DNA of 64,000 bases from Propionibacteriaceae bacterium AM104-82 (GTDB lineage Bacteria > Actinomycetota > Actinomycetes > Propionibacteriales > Propionibacteriaceae), in assembly GCA_027658995.1 (NCBI GenBank), contig JAQDQK010000002.1:248001-312000 (forward strand), given 5' to 3'. Made by a program: the position numbers and the translations under genes. Below, one piece after another: positions 53,410-62,434 of the stretch. The notes under the pieces are model-generated. The model worked only from the letters and a program-made list of their open reading frames with translations, was not told the DNA's origin and made no database searches. Numbering within the stretch: position 1 is the stretch's first letter; the number at the start of each line of letters is the position of its first letter.

Positions 53410-54384
53410 TCAACCCTGGCCGTAGTGCTCGACGGCGCGGGCCGCCGCGAGGGCCACCTCAGCCCGCAGTCGCTCAGGCTCGACCAGCGTCAGGGCAGGC
53501 ACCGCCATGACGGCCATCGCGCAGATGACGTCGGGCTGACGGATGGGCAGGCTCCAGCGCAGCCGCCCGTCCGGCTCGACCCGCTCGTCGATCACGGCCC
53601 CGGAAGCCAGTTGCATCGACAGGAGCCGGCGCATCCGCCCCGCCTCCGCCGGGTCGACGGTGACGACGATCGGCGTCGGGGCGGTGGCGGTCTCGAGGTT
53701 GGTCCTGAGCCGGTCCCACACCTCCTGCACCGGGGCGTCGGTGCGCGGCCGGGAGGGGGCGCGCAACTGTTCGACGGCCGAGACGCGCGAGACCCGGTAG
53801 GTCCGCGGCCTGCCGCGGTGCTCCGCGACGAGGTACCAGCGGCCCGCGTTGTCGACGAGGCCGATCGGGTCGAGCGTCCGCGCCCGAGCCTGGGCTGCTT
53901 CTGCGGAGCGGTAGCCGATCCTTACCCGCCGCCCATCGGCGAGCGCGCGGCGAAGCGCGGGAAGCGCAGGCACCTCCTCGCGCGCCCCGTACCAACTGCG
54001 CCGGTCGGCCAGCACCTGGTCGGCCATCGCCTCCGCGCTCGAGACGGCCCGCTCGGGCGCGGTCGCCGCGATCTTCGCGAGCGCCCCCGTCAGTTCCGCG
54101 CCGAGGCCGAGATCGGCCGCCGCCTCGCGGCCCGCCCAGGCGAACAGCGCCTGCGCCTCCCCCGCCGTCAGCCCCGAGGCCTCCGTCGTGAAGGAGCCGA
54201 GCAGCACGCAGCCGCCACCACGGCCCTGCTCGGTGTAGACGGGCACCCCGGCCGACGACAGCGCCTCCATGTCGCGCAGCACGGTCCGCTCGCTCACGTC
54301 GAGCCGCTCGGCGAGCCACGACGCGGTCGCGCGGCGGTGTCGCTGGAGCAGCGTCAGCAGTCTGAGGAGTCGGTCGGCGCGCAT
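53410..54384 (-). CDS. WYL-domain transcriptional regulator (YafY-like)
   Basis: The 324-residue protein has an N-terminal HTH_11/DeoR-type helix-turn-helix (RADRLLRLLTLLQRHRRATASWLAERLDVSERTVLRDMEALS) and a WYL domain with IGYRSAEA, LDPIGLVDNAGRWYLVAEH and TYRVSRVSAVE. A WCX-like C-terminal part follows. Such regulators sense nucleotides or other ligands. It is divergent from the DinB-like gene, with a TGACA-N5-TGTCA operator 23 bp upstream of its start. Confidence 0.9.
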   Translation of the reverse strand: MRADRLLRLLTLLQRHRRATASWLAERLDVSERTVLRDMEALSSAGVPVYTEQGRGGGCVLLGSFTTEASGLTAGEAQALFAWAGREAAADLGLGAELTGALAKIAATAPERAVSSAEAMADQVLADRRSWYGAREEVPALPALRRALADGRRVRIGYRSAEAAQARARTLDPIGLVDNAGRWYLVAEHRGRPRTYRVSRVSAVEQLRAPSRPRTDAPVQEVWDRLRTNLETATAPTPIVVTVDPAEAGRMRRLLSMQLASGAVIDERVEPDGRLRWSLPIRQPDVICAMAVMAVPALTLVEPERLRAEVALAAARAVEHYGQG

Positions 54385-54407
54385 GAACCAAATGTGCCGC
54401 AAAAACA

Positions 54408-54422
54408 TGACAGGAGGTGTCA
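54408..54422. promoter_or_regulatory. Palindromic operator TGACA-N5-TGTCA
   Basis: TGACAGGAGGTGTCA is a perfect inverted repeat of five bases. It lies in the 97-bp gap between the WYL regulator and the DinB-like gene and is the probable site of the regulator. Confidence 0.65.
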
Positions 54423-54481
54423 GGTTTGGCGGGTTGACTTGTCCCATGCCGCCAACCGGGCGGCCCGAATGAGGAGAACTG

Positions 54482-55060
54482 ATGACCGGATTCGACCCCC
54501 GCCCCGCGCTCGCCAAGGCCTTCGATCAGATGGGGGCACTGATCACCACCACCGATCCCGCCGACGCCGATCGCCCGACCCCATGCGACGAGTACACGGT
54601 CGGCCAACTGATCGAGCACGTGCAGGCGGTGGTGCGGCGCATCGGCGCGGTGCTGGCGGGCGAGCCGTTCTGGTCGGTGCCGCAGTCGATCCCCAGCCCG
54701 GACTGGGCGGCCGATTGGGCGGAGGGCCGCCGGGTCACCGACGCCGTGCTGGCCGATGACGCCTTCCTGACCCGCGAGGTGGAGCTGCCGTGGGGCAGGG
54801 CCGACGGGGCCTCTGCGGCCGCGTCCTACATCGGGGAGTTGACGGTGCACGCCTGGGACCTCGCGGTCGCCACCGGGCGCGAAGCGGATCTCGACCCGGC
54901 CCTCGCCGTCGGCGCGCTCGCCCCCTACCAGGCGATGGTCCCCGCGGAGCGGCGCGGCGGGGATATCCCGTTCGGCCCGGTCGTCGAGGTGGGCGCCGAC
55001 GCGGGGCCCTACGAGAGGCTGGTCGCCTGGACGGGCCGCGACCCGCGCTTCGTCGCCTGA
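54482..55060 (+). CDS. TIGR03086-like metal-binding protein (DinB/maleylpyruvate isomerase fold)
   Basis: The 192-residue protein begins with RPALAKAFDQMGALIT and has TPCDEYTVGQLIEHVQAVVRRI and ELTVHAWDLAVATGR. The His of LIEHV and the HxWD motif are the expected metal ligands of the DinB/mycothiol-dependent maleylpyruvate isomerase fold. Members may be mycothiol-S-transferases; the substrate is unknown. GAGGAGAACTG precedes the ATG. It is divergent from the WYL regulator, its likely controller. Confidence 0.8.
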   Translation: MTGFDPRPALAKAFDQMGALITTTDPADADRPTPCDEYTVGQLIEHVQAVVRRIGAVLAGEPFWSVPQSIPSPDWAADWAEGRRVTDAVLADDAFLTREVELPWGRADGASAAASYIGELTVHAWDLAVATGREADLDPALAVGALAPYQAMVPAERRGGDIPFGPVVEVGADAGPYERLVAWTGRDPRFVA

Positions 55061-55125
55061 GCCGGACCATCCCGCTTCGCGAGGGCGGGCAGCGCGGGGA
55101 GCGACGGATGCGGTAGACAAGGACC

Positions 55126-56295
55126 ATGACCATCGATCTCGTCGCCCTCCGCCGTGAACTCCACCAGATCCCCGAGGTGGGGCTGCAACTCCCGCAGACC
55201 CAGGCGCGGGTGCTGCAGGCGCTCGAGGGGCTGCCCCTGGAGATCACGCTCGGCACCAGCGTGACGTCGGTGGTCGGGGTGCTGCGCGGCGGCCGGCCGA
55301 CCGAGGGCAAGCGGCCGGTGGTGCTGCTGCGCGAGGACATGGACGCCCTGCCTGTCGAGGAACTCACCGGCCTCGACTACGCGTCCACCAACGGCAACAT
55401 GCACGCGTGCGGCCACGACCTGCACATGTCGATGCTGGTCGGGGCCGCGCACGAACTGTGCGCGCGGCGCGACGACCTGGCGGGCGACGTGATCTTCATG
55501 TTCCAGCCCGGCGAGGAGGGCGTCGACGGCGCGAGGTACATGCTCGAGGAGGGGCTCCTCGACGTGGCGGGCTCGCGGCCCGACTGGGTCTACGCGATCC
55601 ACGTCTGGTCCGCGCTCGACGCCTGCGGCACCTTCACCACCAAGCCGGGCACCGTGATGGCCAGTTCCGACGTGGCAAGGGTCCGCGTCGTCGGCCGCGG
55701 CGGGCACGGCTCGACGCCCCAGCGCGCGGCCGACCCGGTGCCCGCGCTTGCCGAGATCACCACCGCGCTGCAGACGATGGTGACGCGCCGCTTCGACGTG
55801 CAGGACCCGGTGGTTGTCACCGTCGGGCTGCTCCAGGCGGGCACCATCAACAACGTGATCCCCGAGGAGGGGCGGCTGGAGGCCACCCTGCGGACGTTCT
55901 CGCACGCGGCGCGCAACAAGCTGATCGAGACGATCCCGCAGGTCGTCGAGGGCATCGCGATGGCCCACGGCGTCACCGGCGAGTTCTCGCTGCTCGAGCA
56001 GTACCCGGTCACCATCAACGACGAGGCCGAGGCCGACGTGGTGGCCGACACGGTCGCCGACCTGTTCGGCGCGGAGCGTCACGTGCGCTGGGAGCACCCG
56101 CTCGCGGGAGCCGAGGACTTCTCGCGGCTGCTCGAGGTCGCGCCGGGCTGCTTCATCGGCCTGTCGGCCTGCCCGCCCGATCTGGACCCCGACACGGCGC
56201 CGTTCAACCACTCCGCGTACGCGCGCTTCGACGACTCGGTCCTCGACGACGGCGCGCGCCTGCTCGCCGAGTTGGCACTGCGCAAGCTGTCCTGA
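55126..56295 (+). CDS. M20 family amidohydrolase (hippurate hydrolase-like)
   Basis: The 389-residue protein is an M20D peptidase. Metal-binding features are REDMDALPVEE, the HACGHDLHMSMLVGAA motif (about 97-112), FQPGEEGVDGARYML and HPLAGAEDFSRLLEVAPG. The dimerisation domain lies at about 180-300. Family members hydrolyse N-acyl or N-carbamoyl amino acids, or indole-3-acetyl conjugates. The substrate is unknown. The last codons are duplicated in the DNA just after the stop. Confidence 0.88.
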   Translation: MTIDLVALRRELHQIPEVGLQLPQTQARVLQALEGLPLEITLGTSVTSVVGVLRGGRPTEGKRPVVLLREDMDALPVEELTGLDYASTNGNMHACGHDLHMSMLVGAAHELCARRDDLAGDVIFMFQPGEEGVDGARYMLEEGLLDVAGSRPDWVYAIHVWSALDACGTFTTKPGTVMASSDVARVRVVGRGGHGSTPQRAADPVPALAEITTALQTMVTRRFDVQDPVVVTVGLLQAGTINNVIPEEGRLEATLRTFSHAARNKLIETIPQVVEGIAMAHGVTGEFSLLEQYPVTINDEAEADVVADTVADLFGAERHVRWEHPLAGAEDFSRLLEVAPGCFIGLSACPPDLDPDTAPFNHSAYARFDDSVLDDGARLLAELALRKLS

Positions 56296-56317
56296 GCCGC
56301 GCAAGCTGTCCTGAGCC
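56280..56317. repeat. 19-bp tandem duplication spanning the M20 gene stop codon
   Basis: The unit GCGCAAGCTGTCCTGAGCC occurs twice in a row (56280-56298 and 56299-56317) and includes the last codons and TGA. The second copy is followed by a 14-bp palindrome CTGAGCCGGCTCAG (56311-56324). This is a recent slippage-type duplication with no effect on the protein. Confidence 0.9.
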
Positions 56318-56336
56318 GGCTCAGCCGGCGGCGACC

Positions 56337-56777
56337 TCAGCCGACGTCGGGCTCCCAGTCCCGCGGCGTGATGTCTGGCCGGTTTGCCCACTCCTTGCCG
56401 AGCAGCGGCGAGGAGATCAGCAGGTCTGCCGTCGCCGTGTTGCACGCCATCGGGACGTTCCAGACCGCTCCGATCCGCAGCAGCGCCTTCACGTCGGGGT
56501 CGTGGGGCTGCGGCTCGAGCGGGTCCCAGAAGAAGATCAGGGTGTCGATCCGGCCCTCGGCGATCATGGCGCCGATCTGCTGGTCGCCGCCGACCGGACC
56601 CGAGAGCAGCCGGGTGACGGGCAGCCCGAGTTCGTACTCGAGCATGGTTCCCGTCGTCCCGGTCGCGAAGAGCCGGTGGGCGCTGAGGGTGCCGCGGTTG
56701 AAGGCCGCCCAGCTCAGCAGCTCGGCCTTCTTGTTGTCGTGGGCCACGAGGGCGATGTTGTGCGCGATGGACGCCAT
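56337..56777 (-). CDS. mgsA: Methylglyoxal synthase
   Basis: The 146-residue protein is of normal length. It has [17 protein letters not shown], the phosphate-binding FATGTTGTM, the catalytic-aspartate motif [14 protein letters not shown] and [24 protein letters not shown]. The enzyme converts dihydroxyacetone phosphate to methylglyoxal and phosphate, bypassing lower glycolysis when sugar phosphate accumulates. It lies between the M20 gene and the sugar importer operon and is probably monocistronic. Confidence 0.96.
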   Translation of the reverse strand: MASIAHNIALVAHDNKKAELLSWAAFNRGTLSAHRLFATGTTGTMLEYELGLPVTRLLSGPVGGDQQIGAMIAEGRIDTLIFFWDPLEPQPHDPDVKALLRIGAVWNVPMACNTATADLLISSPLLGKEWANRPDITPRDWEPDVG

Positions 56778-56867
56778 GAGGTGCCTCCCGTCGGGAATGA
56801 GGCAATCGTAAGCCGACGCCTCCCCTGGCCCGCGCCGGCCTGACCATCGGCGGTCGACCAGACGCGA

Positions 56868-56897
56868 CGAGCCCGGCCCCCGAAGGGACCGGGCTCG
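56868..56897 (-). terminator. Terminator of the second sugar ABC operon
   Basis: CGAGCCCGG and CCGGGCTCG pair over nine bases around a 12-base loop, 13 bp after the last permease gene. An inner CCC/GGG can extend the stem. Confidence 0.75.
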
Positions 56898-56910
56898 ATA
56901 AGCGAGGGCG

Positions 56911-57756
56911 TCAGCCCTTGAGGCCGGAGCTGGCCAGACCCTCGATGACGCGCTTCTGCATCGAGAAGAACAGCACGAAGATCGGGGCCATCGCCATCAC
57001 CGAGGCAGCCATCATGACGGCGTAGTCGCTGGAGTACTGGCCAGCGAGGGTCGCGATGCCGACGCTGATCGGCATGTTCTCCTCGCGCGTGGTCACGATC
57101 AGCGGCCACAGCAGGTCGTTCCAACTCCACAGCACCGTGACGATCGCCACCGCGAACAGGCTGGGCTTTGCCAACGGCAGCATCACCTTCCAGAAGGTCT
57201 GCCACGGGTTGCAGCCGTCGAGGCGGGCGGCCTCCTCCAGTTCCTTCGGCATCGACATGAACGCCTGACGCATCAGGAACGTGCCGAAGGCCGAGAACAG
57301 GCCGGGCAGGACGACGCCCGCGGCGGTCTCGAGCAGCCCGAAGGACTTGATGATCTGGTACTGCGGGATCAGGTAGGCCTGACCGGGGATCATCAGGATC
57401 GCCAGCAGCATGCCGAACAGCAGGTTGCGGCCACGGAACTGCATCCGGGCGAAGGCGTAGCCCGCCAGGGCGCAGAAGATCAGTTGGCCGAGCGTCCGGG
57501 CGACCGTGATCAGCAGCGAGGTCCCGAACTGCTGCAGGAACGGCAGCTTCTGGAACACCTCGACGTAGTTCTCCCAGCGGAACGTCTCGGGGATGAACTG
57601 CGGGGGCACCGACTGGATCTCCGCGTTCGTCGACAGTGACATCAGCACCTGCCAGACGAACGGGAACAGCATCACCATGCCGCCGAGGATCAGCAGGATG
57701 TGCACCGGGAGGTAGCGCATCTGGCCCCGCATCGCGGACTTCCTACGCTCACTCAT
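56911..57756 (-). CDS. Sugar ABC transporter permease (MalG-type)
   Basis: The 281-residue protein starts [19 protein letters not shown] and has six membrane helices. The EAA loop [20 protein letters not shown] docks the ATPase, and the C-terminus is [12 protein letters not shown]. It overlaps the MalF-type gene by eight bases and is the last gene of the operon headed by the ROK-Gfo/Idh fusion. No ATPase gene is present in the operon. Confidence 0.93.
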   Translation of the reverse strand: MSERRKSAMRGQMRYLPVHILLILGGMVMLFPFVWQVLMSLSTNAEIQSVPPQFIPETFRWENYVEVFQKLPFLQQFGTSLLITVARTLGQLIFCALAGYAFARMQFRGRNLLFGMLLAILMIPGQAYLIPQYQIIKSFGLLETAAGVVLPGLFSAFGTFLMRQAFMSMPKELEEAARLDGCNPWQTFWKVMLPLAKPSLFAVAIVTVLWSWNDLLWPLIVTTREENMPISVGIATLAGQYSSDYAVMMAASVMAMAPIFVLFFSMQKRVIEGLASSGLKG

Positions 57757-58681
57757 AGTGCACCCACTTCTTCTGCCCCCAGAACTGGATGGCCGTCGCG
57801 ATGCCGACAAGCAGCACGATGAACATCGCGATGGCCGCGCCGCCACCCTTGTTCTGCTGCACGAAGGCCTCGTTGTAGAACAGGTACACCAGCGAGCGCG
57901 ACTGGTTGATCGCCGGGTTGCCTGGCCCGAGCATCGCGTACAGGCCGTCGAACAACTGGAAGCCGCCGATGGCCGTCATGATGGTCAGGAAGAAGATCGA
58001 CGGCGTCAGCAGCGGGACGGTGACGGTGCGGAACTGCCGCCAGGCGCTCGCGCCGTCGAGGGAGGCCGCCTCGTATAACTCCGGCGAGATGCCCTTCAGG
58101 CCTGCCGACAGGATGATGACGTTGAAGCCGATCGACGACCAGATGCCGAAGAAGGCCACCGCGAGCATCGCGAACCCCGGCGTCGAGAGCCAGTAGGGCG
58201 GCTCTGCGATCCCGATCGCCTTCAACCCCTGGTTCAGGATGCCGAAGTTGCCGTTGAAGAAGATCCGCCACACCTGCGCGATCGCGACGGGCATCGCGAG
58301 GTAGGGCATGAAGAACAGCACGCGGTAGAGCGTGCGGCCCTTGAGGCCGGGTAGCTCGATCATCGAGGCGATCACCACCGACAACGGGACGCCCAGCAGC
58401 ACCACCGCCGTGTAGAACAGCGTGTTGACGAGCGCAGACGGCAGGTCGGGCCGGTTCAGGAGGTCGACGTAGTTGTCGACACCCACGAACTTGGGATCGC
58501 CACCGAACGCGTTGGTCGCCGTGAACGACGTCCACAGGTTGCTGATGATCGGGTAGTAGTAGAAGACCAGGACGCCGAGCAGCAGCGGGCCGATGAACAG
58601 CAGGGGCCACGCCCCCACCGACATCGGGCTACGCCTGCGTTTCCCGGTGGGCGCAGCGCGCCCCGTTGTGGTGGTGGTCAT
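57749..58681 (-). CDS. Sugar ABC transporter permease (MalF-type)
   Basis: The 310-residue protein has a basic N-terminus (TGKRRRSPMSVG), six membrane helices and the EAA loop ELYEAASLDGASAWRQFRTV. It pairs with the downstream permease. It starts 6 bp after the binding-protein gene, so the genes are tightly linked. Confidence 0.93.
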   Translation of the reverse strand: MTTTTTGRAAPTGKRRRSPMSVGAWPLLFIGPLLLGVLVFYYYPIISNLWTSFTATNAFGGDPKFVGVDNYVDLLNRPDLPSALVNTLFYTAVVLLGVPLSVVIASMIELPGLKGRTLYRVLFFMPYLAMPVAIAQVWRIFFNGNFGILNQGLKAIGIAEPPYWLSTPGFAMLAVAFFGIWSSIGFNVIILSAGLKGISPELYEAASLDGASAWRQFRTVTVPLLTPSIFFLTIMTAIGGFQLFDGLYAMLGPGNPAINQSRSLVYLFYNEAFVQQNKGGGAAIAMFIVLLVGIATAIQFWGQKKWVHYE

Positions 58682-58687
58682 GTGGGC

Positions 58688-59959
58688 TCACTCCTTGGCG
58701 AGGAGGGCGTCCATCTGCTCGGCGAGCTTCTTGGCCGCCTCGTCCATCGCGACCTTGCCCGCGAAGGCATCGGGCAGGATCTGGAGCTGCAGATCCTCCC
58801 AGGCGGCCGTGTTCTTCGAGACCGGGTAGGGGACGGAGTAGTCGGCCGCGCCGGTGGTGAACACGTCGAGCTGCCACTCGGGAACCGACTCGATCCAGGC
58901 CTGCTGGGTGCCGTTGAATGCGGGGATCGCGGTGCCGTTCTTGGCCTCGGTCTCCGCGGCCTCCTTGGTGGTCATGGCCTTGACGAGCGCCTTGGCCGCG
59001 GCGAGGTTCTTCGACTTGGCGGAGGCGACGTAGGAGAGGCCGTGGATGACGGTGGCCTGCTTCTCGTCCTTCGGCAGCGGAACGACGGTGTACTGCGAGG
59101 GGTCGGCGAGGTCTTCCATGAGGGACTGCACCATCCAGGAGCCCGCCCAGTAGATGCCTGCCTTGCCAGCGGCGAAGAGCTTCGGCGGGGTGGTGTCGGT
59201 CATCACCTGCAGCGAGGGCATCGAGCCGTCGGCGATCAGGTCGGCCCAGATCTTGAGGCCCTTGATCGACTTGGGGTCGGCGAAGCCGGACTTGTTGTCC
59301 TTGATGACGTAGCCGCCTGCCTGGAACATGGTGTTGTAGTAGCTGCCCTGGCCGTCGGCGGCGCCGACGGTCGTGACGACGCCGTACGCACCGGTCGCGG
59401 CGATCTTCTTGGCCGCGTCGTTGTGCTCATCCCACGTCCAGCCGTCGGTCGGCAGCGGGACGCCCGCCTGCTCGAACAGCGTCTTGTTCACGAAACACGC
59501 GATGGTGTCGTAGTCCTTGGGGATGCCGTAGTGCTTGCCGTCGACGGTGTACAGGTCGACCAGCGCCTTCGGGTACGAGTCCCATGGCACGTCCTTGATG
59601 TCGTCGATGGGGGCGAGCATGTCGTTGGAGGCGTAGAGCTGGATGTTGGGGCCGTTCATCCAGAACACGTCGGGCAACTGGTCGCCCTCCGCCTGGGTGC
59701 GCAGCTTGGACCAGTAGTCCTTGTACGCGGCGATCGAGGTGGAGACCTTGATGTTGGGGTACTCCTTGTTGAAGGCCGCGATGTTGGCCTCCACCGTCGG
59801 GGTCTGGACCTTGTCCCAGTAGAAGAAGGTCAGCTCGGCGGTGGTGTCCTTGCTGATCTCCTCCTGGGAGCCGCCGTTGGCGGTGTTTCCGGAGCAGGCG
59901 CTCAGGCTGACGGCGGCACCGGCGAGGCCGGTGATCGCGAGGAAGCTTCGTCGCTTCAT
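58688..59959 (-). CDS. Extracellular sugar-binding lipoprotein of ABC importer
   Basis: The 423-residue protein has a signal peptide MKRRSFLAITGLAGAAVSLSAC with lipobox LSAC (Cys22). The SBP_bac_1 domain includes LTFFYWDKVQTPTVEANIAAFNKEYPNIKV, LPDVFWMNGPNIQLY and IYWAGSWMVQSL. The DKV-type and FWMNGPN motifs resemble COG1653 binding proteins. The likely ligand is a mono- or disaccharide that is then oxidised by, or sensed by, the ROK-Gfo/Idh fusion encoded 30 bp upstream. Confidence 0.93.
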   Translation of the reverse strand: MKRRSFLAITGLAGAAVSLSACSGNTANGGSQEEISKDTTAELTFFYWDKVQTPTVEANIAAFNKEYPNIKVSTSIAAYKDYWSKLRTQAEGDQLPDVFWMNGPNIQLYASNDMLAPIDDIKDVPWDSYPKALVDLYTVDGKHYGIPKDYDTIACFVNKTLFEQAGVPLPTDGWTWDEHNDAAKKIAATGAYGVVTTVGAADGQGSYYNTMFQAGGYVIKDNKSGFADPKSIKGLKIWADLIADGSMPSLQVMTDTTPPKLFAAGKAGIYWAGSWMVQSLMEDLADPSQYTVVPLPKDEKQATVIHGLSYVASAKSKNLAAAKALVKAMTTKEAAETEAKNGTAIPAFNGTQQAWIESVPEWQLDVFTTGAADYSVPYPVSKNTAAWEDLQLQILPDAFAGKVAMDEAAKKLAEQMDALLAKE

Positions 59960-59989
59960 GGTGAGGGACTCCTTAATTGAGGTTGGTGT

Positions 59990-62269
59990 TCACTGCTTGG
60001 TCTGGTTGTTGGTGTAGTACTCGACGAGATCGGCGGGCAGGCCCGGGATGTCGCGGGGGGCCGAGTCGGCGCGCAGCGACTCGGTTGCCTGGATGGCGGC
60101 CGCGACGGAGTACCAGGCGCCGAGCGGGGACGTGTCGGTGGGGGCGTCGTCGCGCACGAACCGGACGAACTCGCTGATGGTCAGCACGTCGGCGTCGTCG
60201 TGGCCCGCGCCGTCGCCGACGATCGGGAACTGCGCGTCGCCCTGCGGGTCGTAGTTGCCGCGCTTGTTCCACAGCTTGATGACGCCGCCGTCACCGTCAC
60301 CGAAGTTCTCGATCCGGCCTGCCGTGCCGATCACGGTGTAGTTGCGCCAGTAGTCGGGGGTGTAGTGGCACTGCTCGTAGGAGGCGTAGACGCCCGACTC
60401 CATCCGCATCAGCATCATCGAGAGGTCCTCGACGTCGATGACGGGGTTCAGCCCGGTCTGGGCGAGCGGGGGCCAGTTGGCGCCCGGGTTGAACCAGTCG
60501 CCCATCAGCTCGTTGCTGCGGTCGCGGCGGTCCTCGACGTCGCCGTAGACGGTGAGCCCGCCCATCGCGGTGACGCGGACGGTGTGGGAGTCGGCGAGCC
60601 AGTGCATCACGTCGAGGTCGTGGGCGGCCTTCTGCAGCAGCAGGCCGTTGCCGTGCTCCTGCGTGGCGTGCCAGTCCTTGAAGTAGAAGTCGCCGCCGTG
60701 GCCGACGAAGTGGCGGCACCAGATGGCCTTGACCTGGCCGATCAGGCCGTCGCGGATGATGCGGCGCATGCCGCGCACGACGTCCATGTGGCGCATGTTG
60801 TGCCCGACGTACAGCTTGGTTCCCGTGCGGAACCCTGCCTCGAGGATCCGGGTGGCATCGTCGAGGTGGATCGCGAGCGGCTTCTCGAGGTAGACGGGGA
60901 TGCCCGCCTCGAGCAGTTCGCACGCCACGTCGGCGTGCGTGTCGTCCGGGGAGGTGACAAGGACGGCGTCGACGCCGGTGGCGACGAGGTCGGCGACGCT
61001 GGTGGTCAGCGTGATGTCGTCGCGGCCGAGGCGGCTGAGCACCCGCTTGGCGGCGTCGGGGTGGGGCTCGCATGCGGCGGTGATGACGCCGCCGAGTTCG
61101 GGGCGCTCGAAGTGCTTGGCGAGGCTCGAACGGGCCCCGACGCCGACGACGCCGATGCGCAGGGTGGGTGCCGAGATGGTGGTCTGGGTCACTGGGAGGT
61201 GCTTGCCTTTCGTGATTGCCTCCTGCACCAGGTTCAGTGCGGTGGGGGCGATGGTGGTCTTGGTTGAACGGTCGAGGAGTCGCTCCTGCGCGTCCTTCAG
61301 CGCGAGCGAGACGCTGCCGACGACGGCGCCGCCCTGTCGCAGCCGGGCCCCCTCGAAGGTCAGCGGGGTGGAGCTCGCGGCGCGGGACTGCCGCAGGTGC
61401 GCGTTGATCTCGCCGATGGCGTCGGGGAGTTGGGTCATCGGCACCGAGATGACGATGACGCTCGGGTCGAGCACTGCTGCGGCGGAGCCGATGATGTCGG
61501 CGGCGCGGGACAGGTGGCCCTCCTCGGGGCCCCGCTCCTCCGCGACGATGACGCCGATCTCGCCCGCGTTGAAGCCGCGACCGCGGTGGATCTGGCCGCC
61601 CATCACGAGCCCGGTCAGGACGCTGCGGGACAGCGCGACCAACAGCAGGTCGTCGTTGTCCTCGAGTTGTCCCTCGGAGCAGCGCAGCACGAATTCGCCG
61701 TAGGCGGCGGCGTTGATGTCGTTCTCGACGCGGACGGGCAGCCCGAAATGGTCGCCCAGCTTGCCCCCGAGCGGGAAGCCCGTCCAGGACGGGATCGAGG
61801 TGGAGTCCATCACGGTCCCCTCGGCGTCGACTGTGCCGGTCGTGGAGATGCTGAGGGCACGCAGCGGGCCGAGCGTCGCGCTGTTGGCCGCGAGGTTGCG
61901 TTCGATGATCGCGGAGAGGGCCGCGAGGCGGTCGCCGGACTCCAGCGGGATGTCCCCGACGAGTTCGGTCGCCACGATGGTGCCGTCGACGCGTGCCACG
62001 GCGACAAGCGCGGTCTCGACGAGCAGGTCGATGCCGATCACGAAGCCTGCGTCGGTGGCGATGGACCAGGTGCTGGCGGGGCGCCCGGGTGCGTTGGACT
62101 CCTGGTCCTGGGAGCGGATCAGGCCGTCCTCCTCGAGGGCCGCGAGCAGCGCCATGACGGTGGGACGCGACAGGCCGGTCTCGGCCACGAGTTCACGTGC
62201 CGTCGCAGCCCCTGAACGGAGCTGTTCGAAGACCCTTGCGAGGTGGGCCGGTCGCGTCGCTGCTGACAT
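59990..62269 (-). CDS. ROK-type repressor fused to a Gfo/Idh/MocA oxidoreductase
   Basis: This single 759-residue frame joins three parts. Residues about 8-52 form a winged helix (TARELVAETGLSRPTVMALLAALEEDGLI). Residues about 70-345 form a ROK-like domain (GFVIGIDLLVETALVAVARVDG, SISTTGTVDAEG, ENDINAAAYGE) that lacks the zinc motif CxCGxxGCxE and the DxGxT ATP loop. Residues about 370-759 form a Gfo/Idh/MocA dehydrogenase with GVVGVGARSSL, VYLEKPLAIHLDDA and LQKAAHDLDVMHWL. The ATG at 62269 has GGAG five bases upstream. It heads the sugar importer operon. An internal GTG near 61191 could also start a separate oxidoreductase. Confidence 0.85.
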   Translation of the reverse strand: MSAATRPAHLARVFEQLRSGAATARELVAETGLSRPTVMALLAALEEDGLIRSQDQESNAPGRPASTWSIATDAGFVIGIDLLVETALVAVARVDGTIVATELVGDIPLESGDRLAALSAIIERNLAANSATLGPLRALSISTTGTVDAEGTVMDSTSIPSWTGFPLGGKLGDHFGLPVRVENDINAAAYGEFVLRCSEGQLEDNDDLLLVALSRSVLTGLVMGGQIHRGRGFNAGEIGVIVAEERGPEEGHLSRAADIIGSAAAVLDPSVIVISVPMTQLPDAIGEINAHLRQSRAASSTPLTFEGARLRQGGAVVGSVSLALKDAQERLLDRSTKTTIAPTALNLVQEAITKGKHLPVTQTTISAPTLRIGVVGVGARSSLAKHFERPELGGVITAACEPHPDAAKRVLSRLGRDDITLTTSVADLVATGVDAVLVTSPDDTHADVACELLEAGIPVYLEKPLAIHLDDATRILEAGFRTGTKLYVGHNMRHMDVVRGMRRIIRDGLIGQVKAIWCRHFVGHGGDFYFKDWHATQEHGNGLLLQKAAHDLDVMHWLADSHTVRVTAMGGLTVYGDVEDRRDRSNELMGDWFNPGANWPPLAQTGLNPVIDVEDLSMMLMRMESGVYASYEQCHYTPDYWRNYTVIGTAGRIENFGDGDGGVIKLWNKRGNYDPQGDAQFPIVGDGAGHDDADVLTISEFVRFVRDDAPTDTSPLGAWYSVAAAIQATESLRADSAPRDIPGLPADLVEYYTNNQTKQ

Positions 62270-62287
62270 CTGCACTCCAATTGGTAA

Positions 62288-62304
62288 TTAAGCAATGTGC
62301 TTAA
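62288..62304. promoter_or_regulatory. 17-bp perfect palindrome upstream of the ROK-Gfo/Idh fusion operon
   Basis: TTAAGCAATGTGCTTAA has seven-base perfect arms around ATG, 18 bp before the fusion gene start. It is the likely operator of the N-terminal winged helix, giving autoregulation of the importer operon. Confidence 0.7.
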
Positions 62305-62434
62305 CTATTTCGAGAGTAAGTCGGATGGCCCTCCGCGTCAATGCCGATCGGAAAATTCGTGCACGACATGCGCGCACTTCAGGCCCCGGTTCCGCCCCAT
62401 CGAGCGGTGTACCGGGGCGCCGCGACGAGGCACA

